A stretch of DNA of 64,000 nt from contig NZ_CP067100.1 of the NCBI RefSeq assembly GCF_016616235.1, forward strand, positions 4,089,001 through 4,153,000. The letters are read 5' to 3'. The notes under the pieces are model-generated. The model worked only from the letters and a program-made list of their open reading frames with translations, was not told the DNA's origin and searched no databases. Position 1 is the first letter of the stretch; each line of letters opens with the position of its first letter. The DNA is from Bradyrhizobium diazoefficiens. Its GTDB lineage: Bacteria; Pseudomonadota; Alphaproteobacteria; Rhizobiales; Xanthobacteraceae. This document shows positions 35,812-45,331 of the stretch, one piece after another. The position numbers were made by a program, and so were the translations under genes.

Positions 35812-36438
35812 ATGAAGATTTCAGAGCGCGACGTGCTGCTGGTGATCGACGTGCAGAACGATTTCTGCACCGGTGGGGCGCTCGCCGTTCCCGGCGGCGA
35901 GAAGGTGGTCCCGGCCGTCAACCGCATTGCGCAGAAGTTCGCCAACGTGGTGCTGACCCAGGACTGGCATCCGCGCGACCATGTCTCTTTCGCGGCGAAC
36001 CATGCGGGCATGCAGCCCTTCCAGGCCATCGAGCTCGACTACGGCACCCAGGTGCTCTGGCCGACGCATTGCGTGCAGGGCACGGCAGGCGCGGAATTTC
36101 ATCGCGATCTCGACGTCAGCTGCGCCAGCCTCATCGTGCGCAAGGGCTTTCGCCGCGGCATCGATTCCTATTCGGCGCTGTTCGAGAATGACCATCGGAC
36201 GCCGACCGGTCTGCTCGGCTATTTGCGCGAACGCGAGCTGAAGACCGTGTTCGTCGCAGGTCTCGCGCTCGACTTCTGTGTCCGCTTCTCGGCGGAGGAT
36301 GCCCGCAACGCCGGCTTCGAGGTCGTCGTCATCGAGGACGCCTGCCGCGGCATCGATCTCGACGGCTCCGTGGCCGCGACCCATCAGAGTTTTCGGGATC
36401 TCGGCGTCTCGGTCGTCGGCCTCGAAGCGTTCCTGTGA
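35812..36438 (+). CDS. pncA: Nicotinamidase
   Basis: 208 aa, the family length. Catalytic triad region: aspartate in VIDVQNDFCTGGAL, a lysine in IVRKGF, and the cysteine in GLALDFCVRFSAEDA. Metal ligands lie in DWHPRDHVSFA. Converts nicotinamide to nicotinate for NAD salvage. nadE lies 1.3 kb downstream on the same strand, consistent with a NAD cluster. ATG 35812 has GGGA eight bases upstream. Confidence 0.94.
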   Translation: MKISERDVLLVIDVQNDFCTGGALAVPGGEKVVPAVNRIAQKFANVVLTQDWHPRDHVSFAANHAGMQPFQAIELDYGTQVLWPTHCVQGTAGAEFHRDLDVSCASLIVRKGFRRGIDSYSALFENDHRTPTGLLGYLRERELKTVFVAGLALDFCVRFSAEDARNAGFEVVVIEDACRGIDLDGSVAATHQSFRDLGVSVVGLEAFL

Positions 36439-36454
36439 GGACCGTGAGATAGCC

Positions 36455-37564
36455 ATGGTGGAAACGACGGGCAAACAGAAGGGCGGACCCGTCCCGGACG
36501 ACCCGCTGCTGTGGCCGTTCGCGGCGGCACGGCTCGCCATGGATGCATGCTTCTGGTGGCTGGAGCGCGATCCGCCGGAGCAGGGCGCCAGCTGCCTGCC
36601 GTGGACGACACCCAACGCTGTCGCGCTGGAGCTTGCGACCATGCGCCTGCGCGATTGCTCGCGAACGCACTCGGGCCAGCCGGCCTTGGTCTGCGCGCCC
36701 TATGCGCTGCATCGCGCCCTGATCGCTGATTTCGCGCCCGATCACAGCGTGGTGCAGTCGCTGCAAAGCGGCGGCATCGATCGGGTCTATCTCACCGACT
36801 GGCGCTCGGCTGCGCCCGACATGCGCTATCTCTCGATCGACAACTATCTGTCCGATCTCAACGTCGCCATCGACGAGATCGGCGCGCCGGTCGATCTGAT
36901 CGGTCTGTGCCAGGGCGGCTGGCTGTCGCTGCTGTACGCGGCGCGCTTTCCGGCCAAGGTGCGGCGGCTGGTGCTGGCCGGCGCGCCGGTCGATCTTTCG
37001 ATCGAGTCCCATCTCTCCCAACTGGTCCGCAATGCGCCGGAGGCGGTCTACGATCAGCTCGTCGCGCGTGGCGGCGGCAATCTCAGCGGCGAGGAGATGC
37101 TGCGGTTCTGGTCCAAAGCACCAAGCCGCGAGGATATCGCGGCCGCGTTGCAGAAGGATCTTACGGATGGGGAGGGCGCAGCGCTGCTCGCGCGCTTCGA
37201 CCGCTGGAACGCGGAAACGCTCAATCTGCCCGGCAGGTATTATCTTGAGATCGTCAACTGGATATTCCGCGAGAACCGGCTTGCCGCCGGCCGCTTCACC
37301 GCGCTCGGCCGCGCGATCGACCTGAAGAACGTCAAGGCGCCGCTGTTCCTGCTGGCCGGGCTCGACGACGATGTGGTGCCGGCGTCACAGGCGCTCGCCA
37401 CCGCCGACCTCGTCGGCACCCCGCCAGCCTTCGTTGCGGCGGCCTCCGAGCCGAGCGATCATCTCGGCCTGTTCATGGGCGCGCGAACCCACACTTGCGC
37501 CTGGCCGCGGATCGCCGCGTGGCTGCGCGACGACCTCTCGAGCGTCCTGGCCCGCAGCGCCTGA
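36455..37564 (+). CDS. PhaC-like alpha/beta hydrolase with cysteine nucleophile
   Basis: 369 aa. The nucleophile elbow reads LIGLCQGGWLS with Cys152, the G-x-C-x-G lipase-like box of polyhydroxyalkanoate synthases. The likely acid is in LLAGLDDDVVP and the histidine in EPSDHLGLFMG. The length matches class III PhaC, but the protein lacks the long N-terminal part of class I enzymes. It could be a PHA synthase-related enzyme or a thioesterase-like acyltransferase. It follows pncA by 16 bases and precedes nadE by 140, so it may be transcribed with the NAD genes. Confidence 0.75.
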   Translation: MVETTGKQKGGPVPDDPLLWPFAAARLAMDACFWWLERDPPEQGASCLPWTTPNAVALELATMRLRDCSRTHSGQPALVCAPYALHRALIADFAPDHSVVQSLQSGGIDRVYLTDWRSAAPDMRYLSIDNYLSDLNVAIDEIGAPVDLIGLCQGGWLSLLYAARFPAKVRRLVLAGAPVDLSIESHLSQLVRNAPEAVYDQLVARGGGNLSGEEMLRFWSKAPSREDIAAALQKDLTDGEGAALLARFDRWNAETLNLPGRYYLEIVNWIFRENRLAAGRFTALGRAIDLKNVKAPLFLLAGLDDDVVPASQALATADLVGTPPAFVAAASEPSDHLGLFMGARTHTCAWPRIAAWLRDDLSSVLARSA

Positions 37565-37704
37565 CGTCACGCGGCGCTGGGCAGGGCCGGCGCGCAATTC
37601 CGTTATGCATGACGGCGGATGGCCTGCACGGGGCCGGGCCGATGGGCTACATAGAGTCAAGGAGCTGCCGGAGACCGGCTCGCGACGAGATTTAAGGGTA
37701 CGCG

Positions 37705-39738
37705 ATGACTTTCCACTCGATCTATGCCCACGGATTTGCGCGCGTGGCGGCCTGCGTCACCACCTCCCACGTCGCCGATCCCTCGGCCAACGCCAAGGCC
37801 GTCCTGGAAGCCGCGAATGCCTGCCACCAGCAGTCGGTGGCGGTGGCCGTGTTTCCCGAGCTGTGCCTGTCCGGCTATGCGATCGAAGATCTGGTGAAGC
37901 AGGATGCGCTGCTCGATGCGGTCGAGCGCGGGCTCGCCGCGATCATCGAAGCCTCCTCGACGCTGATGACCGTCCTGATCGTCGGTGCCCCGCTGCGGTT
38001 CGGCAACCGCATCTACAATTGCGCCATCGTCGTTCACCGCGGCAACGTCCTCGGCGTCGTGCCGAAGAGCTATTTGCCGACCTATCGCGAATTCTACGAG
38101 GGACGGCATTTCGCCTCCGGCGCCGGCATCGCCGGTGAGACGATCGCGTTCGGCGGGCTGCACGCACCGTTCGGCACCGATCTGCTGTTTGCGGCCGAGG
38201 ATGTGCCTGGCCTGACCATCGGCGTCGAGATCTGCGAGGACATGTGGATCCCGGTGACGCCGGCCTCGGAGCTCGCGCTCGCCGGGGCGAGCGTACTGAT
38301 CAATCTGTCGGGCAGCCCGATCACGATCGGCCGGGCGCGCTCGCGCGCGCTGCTGTGCCAGTCGACCTCGGCGCGCTGCCTTGCGGCTTACGTCTATTCG
38401 GCCGCTGGCGCCGGGGAATCGACCACGGATCTCGCCTGGGACGGCCAGACCTCGATCTACGAGAACGGCGTGCTGCTGGCCGAGGGCGAGCGGTTCCGCC
38501 AGGGCGGCCAGATCACCATTGCCGACGTCGATCTCGACCTGCTCAGGCAGGAACGCGCCCTGATGGGCACGTTCGACGACAATCGCCGCCAGCGCGAAGG
38601 TTTTTATCGCAGGATCACCTTCGCCCTGAAGCCGCCGTCAGCCGACATCGGGTTCCTGCGCAGGATCGAGCGCTTTCCGTTCGTGCCGAGCGACGAGAGT
38701 CTGCTCGAGCAGGATTGCTACGAGGCTTACAACATCCAGGTCGCGGGTCTCGTGCAGCGCATGCGCGCCACCGGCACCAAACGCGTCGTGATCGGCGTCT
38801 CCGGCGGCCTCGATTCCACCCATGCCCTGATCGTCGCCGCGAAGGCGGTCGACCTGCTCGGCCTGCCGCGCGAGAACATCCTCGCCTACACCATGCCGGG
38901 CTTTGCCACCGGCAGCGAGAGCAAGACCAACGCGCTGGCGCTGATGAAGGCGCTCAAGACGAACTGGCAGGAGCTCGACATCCGCACCACGGCGACGCAG
39001 ATGCTGAAGGACATGGGCCATCCCTTCGGCAAGGGCGAGAAGGTCTACGATGTCACCTTCGAAAACGTGCAGGCGGGCCTGCGCACCGACTATCTGTTCC
39101 GGCTCGCCAATCATCATGGCGGCATCGTCATCGGTACCGGCGATCTCTCGGAGCTTGCGCTCGGTTGGTGCACCTACGGCGTCGGCGACCAGATGGCGCA
39201 CTACAATGTCAATGCCGGCGTGCCGAAGACGCTGATCCAGCATCTGATCCGCTGGGTGATTGCCTCGAAGCAGTTCTCTGGCGACGTCAACCGGACACTG
39301 GCCTCGATCCTCTCGGCCGAGATCTCGCCGGAGCTGGTTCCGGTGCAGGCCGGCGAGACGCCGCAGAGCACGGAAGCTTCTGTCGGTCCCTATGAGCTGC
39401 AGGATTTCAACCTGTTCTACACCCTGCGGTTCGGCATGCGGCCGTCCAAGATCGCGTTCATGGCGCAGCATGCCTGGAAGGATGTCGCCAAAGGCGAATG
39501 GCCGCCGGCATTCCCGAGCGACAGGCGCAAGGCCTATGATCTGCCCGAGATCAGGCGTTGGCTCGAGGTGTTTCTGCGCCGCTTCTTCGCCTTCAGCCAG
39601 TTCAAGCGCTCGGCGATGCCGAACGGCCCGAAGGTCTCGGCCGGCGGCTCATTGTCGCCGCGCGGCGACTGGCGCGCGCCGTCGGATTCGAGTGCGGCCG
39701 CCTGGCTTGAGGATCTCGAGCGGAACGTGCCGCGGTGA
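37705..39738 (+). CDS. nadE: Glutamine-dependent NAD+ synthetase
   Basis: 677 aa, two domains. The N-terminal CN-hydrolase (about 1-290) supplies ammonia from glutamine; catalytic residues lie in [11 protein letters not shown] (Glu), [14 protein letters not shown] (Lys) and [11 protein letters not shown] (Cys). The C-terminal NAD synthase domain has the PP-loop [12 protein letters not shown] near residue 370 and [12 protein letters not shown]. Converts nicotinate adenine dinucleotide to NAD in the last step of synthesis. The final 30 residues ([10 protein letters not shown]) are typical of bacterial long forms. Confidence 0.96.
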   Translation: MTFHSIYAHGFARVAACVTTSHVADPSANAKAVLEAANACHQQSVAVAVFPELCLSGYAIEDLVKQDALLDAVERGLAAIIEASSTLMTVLIVGAPLRFGNRIYNCAIVVHRGNVLGVVPKSYLPTYREFYEGRHFASGAGIAGETIAFGGLHAPFGTDLLFAAEDVPGLTIGVEICEDMWIPVTPASELALAGASVLINLSGSPITIGRARSRALLCQSTSARCLAAYVYSAAGAGESTTDLAWDGQTSIYENGVLLAEGERFRQGGQITIADVDLDLLRQERALMGTFDDNRRQREGFYRRITFALKPPSADIGFLRRIERFPFVPSDESLLEQDCYEAYNIQVAGLVQRMRATGTKRVVIGVSGGLDSTHALIVAAKAVDLLGLPRENILAYTMPGFATGSESKTNALALMKALKTNWQELDIRTTATQMLKDMGHPFGKGEKVYDVTFENVQAGLRTDYLFRLANHHGGIVIGTGDLSELALGWCTYGVGDQMAHYNVNAGVPKTLIQHLIRWVIASKQFSGDVNRTLASILSAEISPELVPVQAGETPQSTEASVGPYELQDFNLFYTLRFGMRPSKIAFMAQHAWKDVAKGEWPPAFPSDRRKAYDLPEIRRWLEVFLRRFFAFSQFKRSAMPNGPKVSAGGSLSPRGDWRAPSDSSAAAWLEDLERNVPR

Positions 39739-39751
39739 GGGAGACGATCTG

Positions 39752-40135
39752 ATGTCGGCGGGCGACGGGCCGGAAACGGGTGAAGAGGCCAAGGTCGTCA
39801 ATGGCCTCTACATCTTCGACATCGAGATGCGCGACGGCAAGCGCGGGCAGGCGAGGGGTGTCGTCGTGCTCTGCGAAGGCCGCATCATGGGCGGCGACAG
39901 CTATTTCTACTACACCGGCAGCTACACCTTCCGGGGCGGAAAGTGGCGCGGCGACATGATCGTCAATCAGCACACCGAGGCGGTTGGCAAGACGCTGGCA
40001 TTCGGCGGCCGCGAGGTCACCTGCGGCTTTTCCGGCGACTATTTTCCCGGCGGCGCGGAAGTGGAGGGCATGGCGCTGGTCGGCAAGACCAGCGTGACAT
40101 TCACGGCCCGGCTGACGTTGAAGGATGCGATGTAG
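39752..40135 (+). CDS. GrlR-like regulatory protein
   Basis: 127 aa. The body GLYIFDIEMRDGKRGQARG, then GRIMGGDSYFYYTGSYTF, and LVGKTSVTFTARLTLKD matches proteins annotated as GrlR family in Bradyrhizobium. GrlR in enteropathogenic E. coli is a lipocalin-like repressor of type III secretion. A type III link here is not supported by neighbours. GGGAG eight bases upstream overlaps the nadE stop codon, so it is probably translated from the same mRNA. Confidence 0.75.
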   Translation: MSAGDGPETGEEAKVVNGLYIFDIEMRDGKRGQARGVVVLCEGRIMGGDSYFYYTGSYTFRGGKWRGDMIVNQHTEAVGKTLAFGGREVTCGFSGDYFPGGAEVEGMALVGKTSVTFTARLTLKDAM

Positions 40136-40227
40136 GCGCGCCTGACCGCTCATTCGTTCCTCTTCAGGAACCTTCGCACGTACAGAACGTTCGCGTCTGT
40201 TGTTGCGAGGTTTTGAGGAGAGGGATC

Positions 40228-41523
40228 ATGCGCACGCAATTGATGTTGTCGACGGCTGCGATCGGACTGTTGCTCGGGTCCGGCTTCGCCTATGCCCAGG
40301 CGCCCGGCGAGCGGCGCGACGAACCCAAACGGACCGAGGAACCGGCCAAGGAGCCGACCAAGGGCGCCGCGCCGCAACGCGGCGGAGCGGCTCAGGAACG
40401 CGGACCGGAACGGGCTCAGGAGCGAGTGCAGGAGCGCGCCCAGGGCGGCCAGGAGAAAATGCAGGGAGCCGGCCGCGAGGAGAAGGGCGGCGCCGCCAGG
40501 CATGAGGCCAACGAGGAGAAGCGCTCGCCGGCCGCAGCCGAGCATAACCAGCCGAAGGCGAAGGACCAGGCGCAGGAGTCGCGCGAACCGGCGCGTGATC
40601 GGGGGCGCGAGGCCGAGACTGCCAAACCCGGGCGTGACAGCAAGGGCAGCGCGGAGACCAAGCAGGACAAGTCCCCGCCGCAGAAGTCGACCGCCGAGTC
40701 CGAGAAATCCAAGACCGGTCCGACCGGTCAGCAGAACGAGCGAACGGGCGCTGCGGCCAACCAGAACGAGCGCAACCAGAGCCAGCCGCCGCGCAACGCG
40801 GCGGAGCAGCAGCCCGCGCAACAGGGCAACCGGCCGGCAACGGCAACGGAGACCAACCGGACCGCGCCGACCAACAACGCGCAAACCGCACCGTCGCAGA
40901 CCGGCACCCAGACCAATCAGGCCAATCAGACGACCCAGACCAACACGCAAGTGAATCAGCAGAGCCGTATCACCTCCGAGAAGCAGGTGCAGATCTCGGA
41001 AAGGCTTAGCCGGGAGCATCTGGCACAGCCCGAGCGAAATCTGAACATCTCGATCCGGGTCGGCGAGACCATTCCCCCGCGCGTGCGGCTCTACAGGCTG
41101 CCGCCCGAAATCGTGTCGATCGAGCCCGAATATCGCGACTACGAATATTTTGCGACCGACGACGATGTCGTCATCGTGGAGCCGCGCACCCACCGCATCG
41201 TCAGCCAGGTGCCGCGTGATCCCTCACGTGCCCGCGCGCAAATGAGCGGTGGCACGTCGAGCATGGCGGCGGCCGGCGGTACCAATGCCAGCAGCAATGT
41301 GAATTGCCGCATCATGCGGCGCGACGCCTCCGGCAACGTGGCCGAGGCGCAAGCGTCGACGGTGGGCTCGACCGCGCGCACCGATTCCCTGAGCGTGATT
41401 GTTCAGATGCCCGATGGCGGCGCGTCCGCGCCGATCCCGCTGGGTGCCGCCGCAGGCGATATCGTGGTCGCGACGCAAGGCCAGGGCGATTGCACCGTCA
41501 CGCTGGAGCCGCAGACGCGGTAA
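40228..41523 (+). CDS. DUF1236 protein with long low-complexity region
   Basis: 431 aa. Signal peptide of 24 residues (LSTAAIGLLLGSGFAYAQ). Residues 25-255 are low-complexity, rich in Glu/Gln/Ala/Asn/Thr, with tandem short repeats such as QTNQANQTTQTNTQ. The DUF1236 domain follows (about 256-325: ISIRVGETIPPRVRLYRLPP, DDDVVIVEPRTHRIV). The end is a Ser/Ala-rich tail with a single-cysteine pair. DUF1236 proteins are secreted rhizobial proteins of unknown role. GAGGAGAGGG precedes the ATG. Confidence 0.87.
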   Translation: MRTQLMLSTAAIGLLLGSGFAYAQAPGERRDEPKRTEEPAKEPTKGAAPQRGGAAQERGPERAQERVQERAQGGQEKMQGAGREEKGGAARHEANEEKRSPAAAEHNQPKAKDQAQESREPARDRGREAETAKPGRDSKGSAETKQDKSPPQKSTAESEKSKTGPTGQQNERTGAAANQNERNQSQPPRNAAEQQPAQQGNRPATATETNRTAPTNNAQTAPSQTGTQTNQANQTTQTNTQVNQQSRITSEKQVQISERLSREHLAQPERNLNISIRVGETIPPRVRLYRLPPEIVSIEPEYRDYEYFATDDDVVIVEPRTHRIVSQVPRDPSRARAQMSGGTSSMAAAGGTNASSNVNCRIMRRDASGNVAEAQASTVGSTARTDSLSVIVQMPDGGASAPIPLGAAAGDIVVATQGQGDCTVTLEPQTR

Positions 41524-41541
41524 CCTACGCCTGAAAAGTTT

Positions 41542-41574
41542 CGAGGTCCGGAGTGCCTAGGAGTCCGGACCTCG
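41542..41574 (+). terminator. Hairpin after the DUF1236 gene
   Basis: Perfect 10-bp stem CGAGGTCCGG/CCGGACCTCG with a 13-base loop, 19 bases past the stop codon. No T-run, so termination efficiency is uncertain. Confidence 0.6.
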
Positions 41575-42039
41575 TCACCTTGCCCCAGCCTTCAATCCCC
41601 CGCCCCATGTGATCTCCCAACCCCATGTCGCGCGATCAGAGGGTGATGCCCTTGAAAGTGGCCGCCGATCGATGTCGCGCGATGTACGCGAGTTAAGGTT
41701 AGGATTCCATTCCGGATCACTACGGACAGGAACATGCTTGCAGCTGTGCGCTGATTGATCTGTCGACGGCCTCACGCGTGGCGGCCCGAGGTCCCAATGC
41801 GCGCCGGAAGCATGTCCGCGTCTGCATCGTGCTTAGGGCTGTTTCGCTGAACTGCTCGCGCGCGGGCCTCCGATCCCGTCTCACCGCGTGTTCGGGACGG
41901 CCCGCGCCGGGAGCAGGGGAGCCCTGTCTGGCCCAAGTTCCCGTTGCACGCGCCCACCCCGTGCGCTATCCGGCCGGAAAGGCCTGAGGCGGCTTCCATT
42001 TCCCGCCCGGCCCAGCCAGACCCAAGGACGGAAACCGCC
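41575..42039. other. Intergenic region upstream of ilvD
   Basis: 465 bases. Only short overlapping frames occur, none convincing. No leucine/isoleucine/valine-rich leader peptide or terminator hairpin was found, so attenuation of ilvD is not supported. Confidence 0.55.
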
Positions 42040-43890
42040 ATGCCAGCCTATCGCTCCCGCACCACCACCCACGGCCGCAACATGGCGGGCGCCCGCGGCC
42101 TCTGGCGCGCGACGGGCATGAAGGATGCGGATTTCGGCAAGCCGATCATTGCGGTCGTCAACTCCTTCACCCAGTTCGTGCCCGGTCACGTCCACCTCAA
42201 GGACCTCGGCCAGCTCGTCGCGCGCGAGATCGAGCAGGCCGGCGGCGTCGCCAAGGAATTCAACACCATCGCGGTCGATGACGGCATCGCCATGGGCCAT
42301 GACGGCATGCTCTACAGCCTGCCGTCGCGCGAGCTGATCGCCGACAGCGTCGAGTACATGGCCAACGCCCACTGCGCCGACGGCCTCGTCTGCATCTCGA
42401 ATTGCGACAAGATCACCCCCGGCATGCTGATGGCCGCGCTGCGGCTCAACATCCCCGCCGTGTTCGTCTCCGGCGGCCCGATGGAGGCCGGCAAGGTCAA
42501 GCTCGAGGGCAAGACCAAGGCCGTCGATCTCATCGACGCCATGGTCGCCGCGGCCGACTCCAAGGTCAGCGACGAGGACGTCAAGGTGATCGAACGCTCG
42601 GCATGCCCGACCTGCGGCTCCTGCTCGGGCATGTTCACCGCCAATTCCATGAACTGCCTGACCGAGGCGCTTGGCCTGGCGCTGCCTGGCAACGGCACCG
42701 TGGTCGCCACCCATGCCGACCGAAAGCGCCTGTTCGTCGAGGCCGGTCACACCATCGTCGATATCGTCCGCCGCTACTATGAGCAGGACGACGCCTCCGT
42801 GCTGCCGCGCAACATCGCCAACTTCAAGGCGTTCGAGAACGCGATGACGCTCGACATCGCGATGGGCGGCTCGACCAACACCGTGCTGCATCTGCTGGCG
42901 GCGGCCCATGAAGGCGACGTGAAGTTCACCATGCAGGATATCGACCGGCTGTCGCGCCGCGTGCCCGTGCTCTGCAAGGTCGCCCCGTCGGTCGCCGACG
43001 TGCACGTCGAGGACGTGCATCGCGCCGGCGGCATCATGGGCATTCTCGGCGAGCTCGATCGCGCCGGCCTGATCGACACCTCGGTCTCGACCGTGCATGC
43101 GCCGACCATGAACGACGCACTGGAGCGCTGGGACATCAAGCGCTCCAGGAGCGACTCGGTGCGCACCTTCTTCCGGGCCTCGCCCGGCGGCATCCCGACC
43201 CAGGTCGCGTTCAGCCAGGAGCGCCGCTACGACGAGCTCGATGCCGATCGCGAGAAGGGCGTGGTGCGCGATATCGCGCATGCCTTCAGCAAGGACGGCG
43301 GCCTCGCCGTGCTCTACGGCAATCTCGCCCAGGACGGCTGCATCGTGAAGACCGCGGGCGTCGACGCCTCGATCCTGAAATTCTCAGGTCCCGCACGCGT
43401 GTTCGAGAGCCAGGACGCAGCCGTTGAAGGCATCCTTGGCGGCAAGGTCGTCGCCGGCGAGGTCGTGGTCATCATCTATGAAGGTCCGCGCGGCGGCCCC
43501 GGCATGCAGGAGATGCTGTATCCGACCAGCTATCTGAAATCGATGGGCCTCGGCAAGGCCTGCGCGCTCGTCACCGACGGCCGTTTCTCCGGCGGCTCGT
43601 CCGGCCTCTCCATCGGCCATCTGTCGCCGGAAGCGGCCGAGGGCGGCAACATCGGCCTCGTGCGCACCGGCGACGTCATCGCCATCGACATCCCGAACCG
43701 CAGCATCACCCTCGAGATCTCCGACGAGGAGCTCGCGTGCCGCCGTGCCGCGGAGGAGGCGAAGGGCGATGCCGCCTGGCAGCCCGCCGCGCGCAAGCGC
43801 AACGTCTCGACCGCGCTGCAGGCCTATGCCGCACTTACCACCAGCGCCGCACGCGGCGCGGTGCGCGAGGTGAAGCGGCGCTCGAACTAA
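42040..43890 (+). CDS. ilvD: Dihydroxy-acid dehydratase
   Basis: 616 aa, third step of isoleucine/valine synthesis, Fe-S enzyme. Start [20 protein letters not shown] is the standard IlvD N-terminus. Cluster cysteines occur in [13 protein letters not shown] and [17 protein letters not shown]; the C-terminal signature is [30 protein letters not shown] precedes ATG 42040; the open frame upstream (from 41944) has no homology. Followed by a strong hairpin. Confidence 0.97.
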   Translation: MPAYRSRTTTHGRNMAGARGLWRATGMKDADFGKPIIAVVNSFTQFVPGHVHLKDLGQLVAREIEQAGGVAKEFNTIAVDDGIAMGHDGMLYSLPSRELIADSVEYMANAHCADGLVCISNCDKITPGMLMAALRLNIPAVFVSGGPMEAGKVKLEGKTKAVDLIDAMVAAADSKVSDEDVKVIERSACPTCGSCSGMFTANSMNCLTEALGLALPGNGTVVATHADRKRLFVEAGHTIVDIVRRYYEQDDASVLPRNIANFKAFENAMTLDIAMGGSTNTVLHLLAAAHEGDVKFTMQDIDRLSRRVPVLCKVAPSVADVHVEDVHRAGGIMGILGELDRAGLIDTSVSTVHAPTMNDALERWDIKRSRSDSVRTFFRASPGGIPTQVAFSQERRYDELDADREKGVVRDIAHAFSKDGGLAVLYGNLAQDGCIVKTAGVDASILKFSGPARVFESQDAAVEGILGGKVVAGEVVVIIYEGPRGGPGMQEMLYPTSYLKSMGLGKACALVTDGRFSGGSSGLSIGHLSPEAAEGGNIGLVRTGDVIAIDIPNRSITLEISDEELACRRAAEEAKGDAAWQPAARKRNVSTALQAYAALTTSAARGAVREVKRRSN

Positions 43891-43932
43891 ACGCTGTACC
43901 GCCTCGCGCGGCGCGCATGGTCAACAAGTCCT

Positions 43933-43958
43933 GAACGGCCGGCGCAAGCCGGCCGTTC
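43933..43958 (+). terminator. Terminator-like hairpin after ilvD
   Basis: Perfect 11-bp stem GAACGGCCGGC/GCCGGCCGTTC closed by a GCAA tetraloop, 42 bases after the stop codon. The T-run is poor. Confidence 0.68.
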
Positions 43959-44060
43959 GCGTTAAGGATGCCCCGACGAACTTCGGCAAAGCAGGGTTTT
44001 GCGGCATATACTGCGCGCGAGCTTCGCAAATCCATTTCGGGCAACTGGGGCACCACCACA

Positions 44061-44435
44061 ATGTCTCGTACTCTTGCTGTCGTTTTCTCAACGGCCGTCG
44101 CCGCGATCTCGATGACCGGCGCAGCCTCCGCCGGCTGCTACAATTGCTACACGCCGCCGCCGTGCCAGACGTGCTACCAGCAGCAATACGTCGCGCCGCA
44201 ATACCGCACCGTCGACGAGACCGTAATGGTGTCGCCCGGCGCCGTGGTCGCGCACCGCACGCCGGCGCAGTACCGCACCGTGATGGTGCCGCAGACCGTG
44301 ATGGTCGCACCGCCCGGCGTCCAGTACCAGCGCATCCCGCCGCAATATGCCACGCGCCAGCGCGTCGAGATGGTCTCGCCCGGCTATTCCTATTACGCCC
44401 CGGTCCAGATGGGCTGCGCGTCCTGCGGGTACTGA
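44061..44435 (+). CDS. Secreted Tyr/Val/Pro-rich repeat protein
   Basis: 124 aa. Signal peptide (VFSTAVAAISMTGAASAG). The mature part starts with a cysteine cluster (CYNCYTPPPCQTCYQQQ), followed by three imperfect repeats built on QYRT/TVMV/PG (QYRTVDETVMVSPG, QYRTVMVPQTVMVAPPG, QYATRQRVEMVSPG), and ends GCASCGY. The cysteines and repeats suggest an extracytoplasmic structural protein. Genus-level family, function unknown. The frame is open upstream to 43968, but the signal peptide sets ATG 44061. Confidence 0.75.
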   Translation: MSRTLAVVFSTAVAAISMTGAASAGCYNCYTPPPCQTCYQQQYVAPQYRTVDETVMVSPGAVVAHRTPAQYRTVMVPQTVMVAPPGVQYQRIPPQYATRQRVEMVSPGYSYYAPVQMGCASCGY

Positions 44436-44463
44436 GCGGGGGCAGTACCGAAGAATTCTAAGC

Positions 44464-44485
44464 GGCGCCCTTCGGGCGCCGTTTT
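44464..44485 (+). terminator. Terminator upstream of tRNA-Ser
   Basis: GGCGCCC/GGGCGCC (44464-44470 with 44474-44480), three-base loop, followed by GTTTTCGTTT. Confidence 0.85.
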
Positions 44486-44597
44486 CGTTTGCTGCCGCCG
44501 TTGGGCGGGGAGCCCGAGGCGAGGGCGCCAACTTCGCGTTGCCATGCGCCGCCGACTGCGTTAAGCGACAGCCATTCCGGGTTTGCATTCCGGGCTT

Positions 44598-44687
44598 GGA
44601 AGGGTGGCCGAGTGGTTTAAGGCACCGGTCTTGAAAACCGGCGTGCCCGCAAGGGTACCGTGGGTTCGAATCCCACCCCTTCCGCCA
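44598..44687 (+). tRNA. tRNA-Ser (anticodon TGA)
   Basis: 90 bases including an encoded CCA. Acceptor GGAAGGG pairs with CCCTTCC. D-arm contains GGCCGAGTGGTTTAAGGC. The anticodon loop CTTGAAA (44630-44636) sits in a CCGGT/ACCGG stem, anticodon TGA at 44632-44634. A long variable arm (CGTGCCCGCAAGGGTACCG) and T-loop TTCGAAT complete the class II structure. It marks the left edge of the atypical region. Confidence 0.96.
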
Positions 44688-44871
44688 GTATATTGTTCTC
44701 CACTGTTCGCAATTGGTGCGCCATGTCTGACGTCGCACTCCTCACCCGACAGAAGGTCGAGGCCCAGGGCCGATCACAGCGCAATCGCGTGAGTGGCAAC
44801 TTGAAGGCCGCCTGCTGGCCGACATAGCTCCCTGATCGGCTCGGAATCCGCAATATAGCGCATTCAGGATC
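44688..44871. other. Non-coding stretch after tRNA-Ser
   Basis: No gene recognised and no copy of the tRNA 3' end was seen further downstream, so no attachment-site duplication is supported. Confidence 0.5.
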
Positions 44872-45015
44872 TTACGCAGCCAGCGCCAGAACCTGATCTG
44901 CTGCTTCGGAAACGCTGTACGCAGGCAAAAGCTCTAGGTCGTCCTCCCTTGCTTCGTGCTTTAGCTCGGCGGCGGGCTCTCTGCCTAGCCAGCGGCAAGC
45001 GGCCCGCCGGTTCAC
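44872..45015 (-). CDS. Possible coupled 47-aa ORF downstream of the Tat-like small protein
   Basis: GTG at 45015, four bases after the stop codon of the 66-aa gene. The product is charged and helical (RWLGREPAAELKHEAREDD, then LELLPAYSVSEAADQVLAL). No ribosome-binding site is present, so it would depend on coupling. The same GTGAACCGG start sequence follows the paralogous gene at 47570 but runs into a stop codon after seven codons there. Confidence 0.33.
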   Translation of the reverse strand: MNRRAACRWLGREPAAELKHEAREDDLELLPAYSVSEAADQVLALAA

Positions 45016-45019
45016 GCTG

Positions 45020-45220
45020 CTAATCGCGGTCGTGGTGGTGGTGATGGTGCTCGTGGTGCTCGTTTCTACGGACGCCTCCAGCTCCGGAGCGCGCAATAGC
45101 GGTTGACGTGAGAGAGGTCGAAAGTAGCATCGTCATGGCGGGCGGCGTGACCACCGCGAACTTTCCGCACGTTTTCAAGAACTCACGACGGTCTTCGTCT
45201 TCAGAGGGCATAGCGTCCAT
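45020..45220 (-). CDS. Small protein with twin-arginine-like N-terminus and His-rich tail (paralogue A)
   Basis: 66 aa. Residues 9-45 contain DRREFLKTCGKFAVVTPP and LLSTSLTSTAIARSG, shared almost exactly with the 75-aa protein at 47570-47797. The RREFLK motif plus a hydrophobic stretch resembles a Tat signal. The tail is histidine-rich (NEHHEHHHHHHDRD), suggesting metal binding. The conserved front and unrelated tails look like a leader/core precursor; this is inference. AGGATCATAGG precedes ATG 45220. Confidence 0.72.
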   Translation of the reverse strand: MDAMPSEDEDRREFLKTCGKFAVVTPPAMTMLLSTSLTSTAIARSGAGGVRRNEHHEHHHHHHDRD

Positions 45221-45282
45221 CCTATGATCCTGTCCCTATATTTAAATACCACAAATTAAATAACATTAAATCGGAAAATTCG

Positions 45283-45297
45283 GTCACGAATTGTGAC
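45283..45297. promoter_or_regulatory. 15-bp inverted repeat upstream of paralogue A
   Basis: GTCAC-GAATT-GTGAC, 63-77 bases before the 45220 start, next to an AT-rich tract. A related but weaker version lies at a similar distance from paralogue B (47866-47880). Confidence 0.42.
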
Positions 45298-45331
45298 TAA
45301 GACCGCCTCACTGGGCGGCCTCTCTGGCCCT

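Noticed and set aside
41575..42039. Attenuator upstream of ilvD
   Set aside because: No leader ORF rich in Leu/Ile/Val and no terminator hairpin in the region.
44598..44687. Integration site with duplicated tRNA-Ser 3' end
   Set aside because: No second copy of the T-arm/acceptor sequence was found downstream, and no integrase is encoded.
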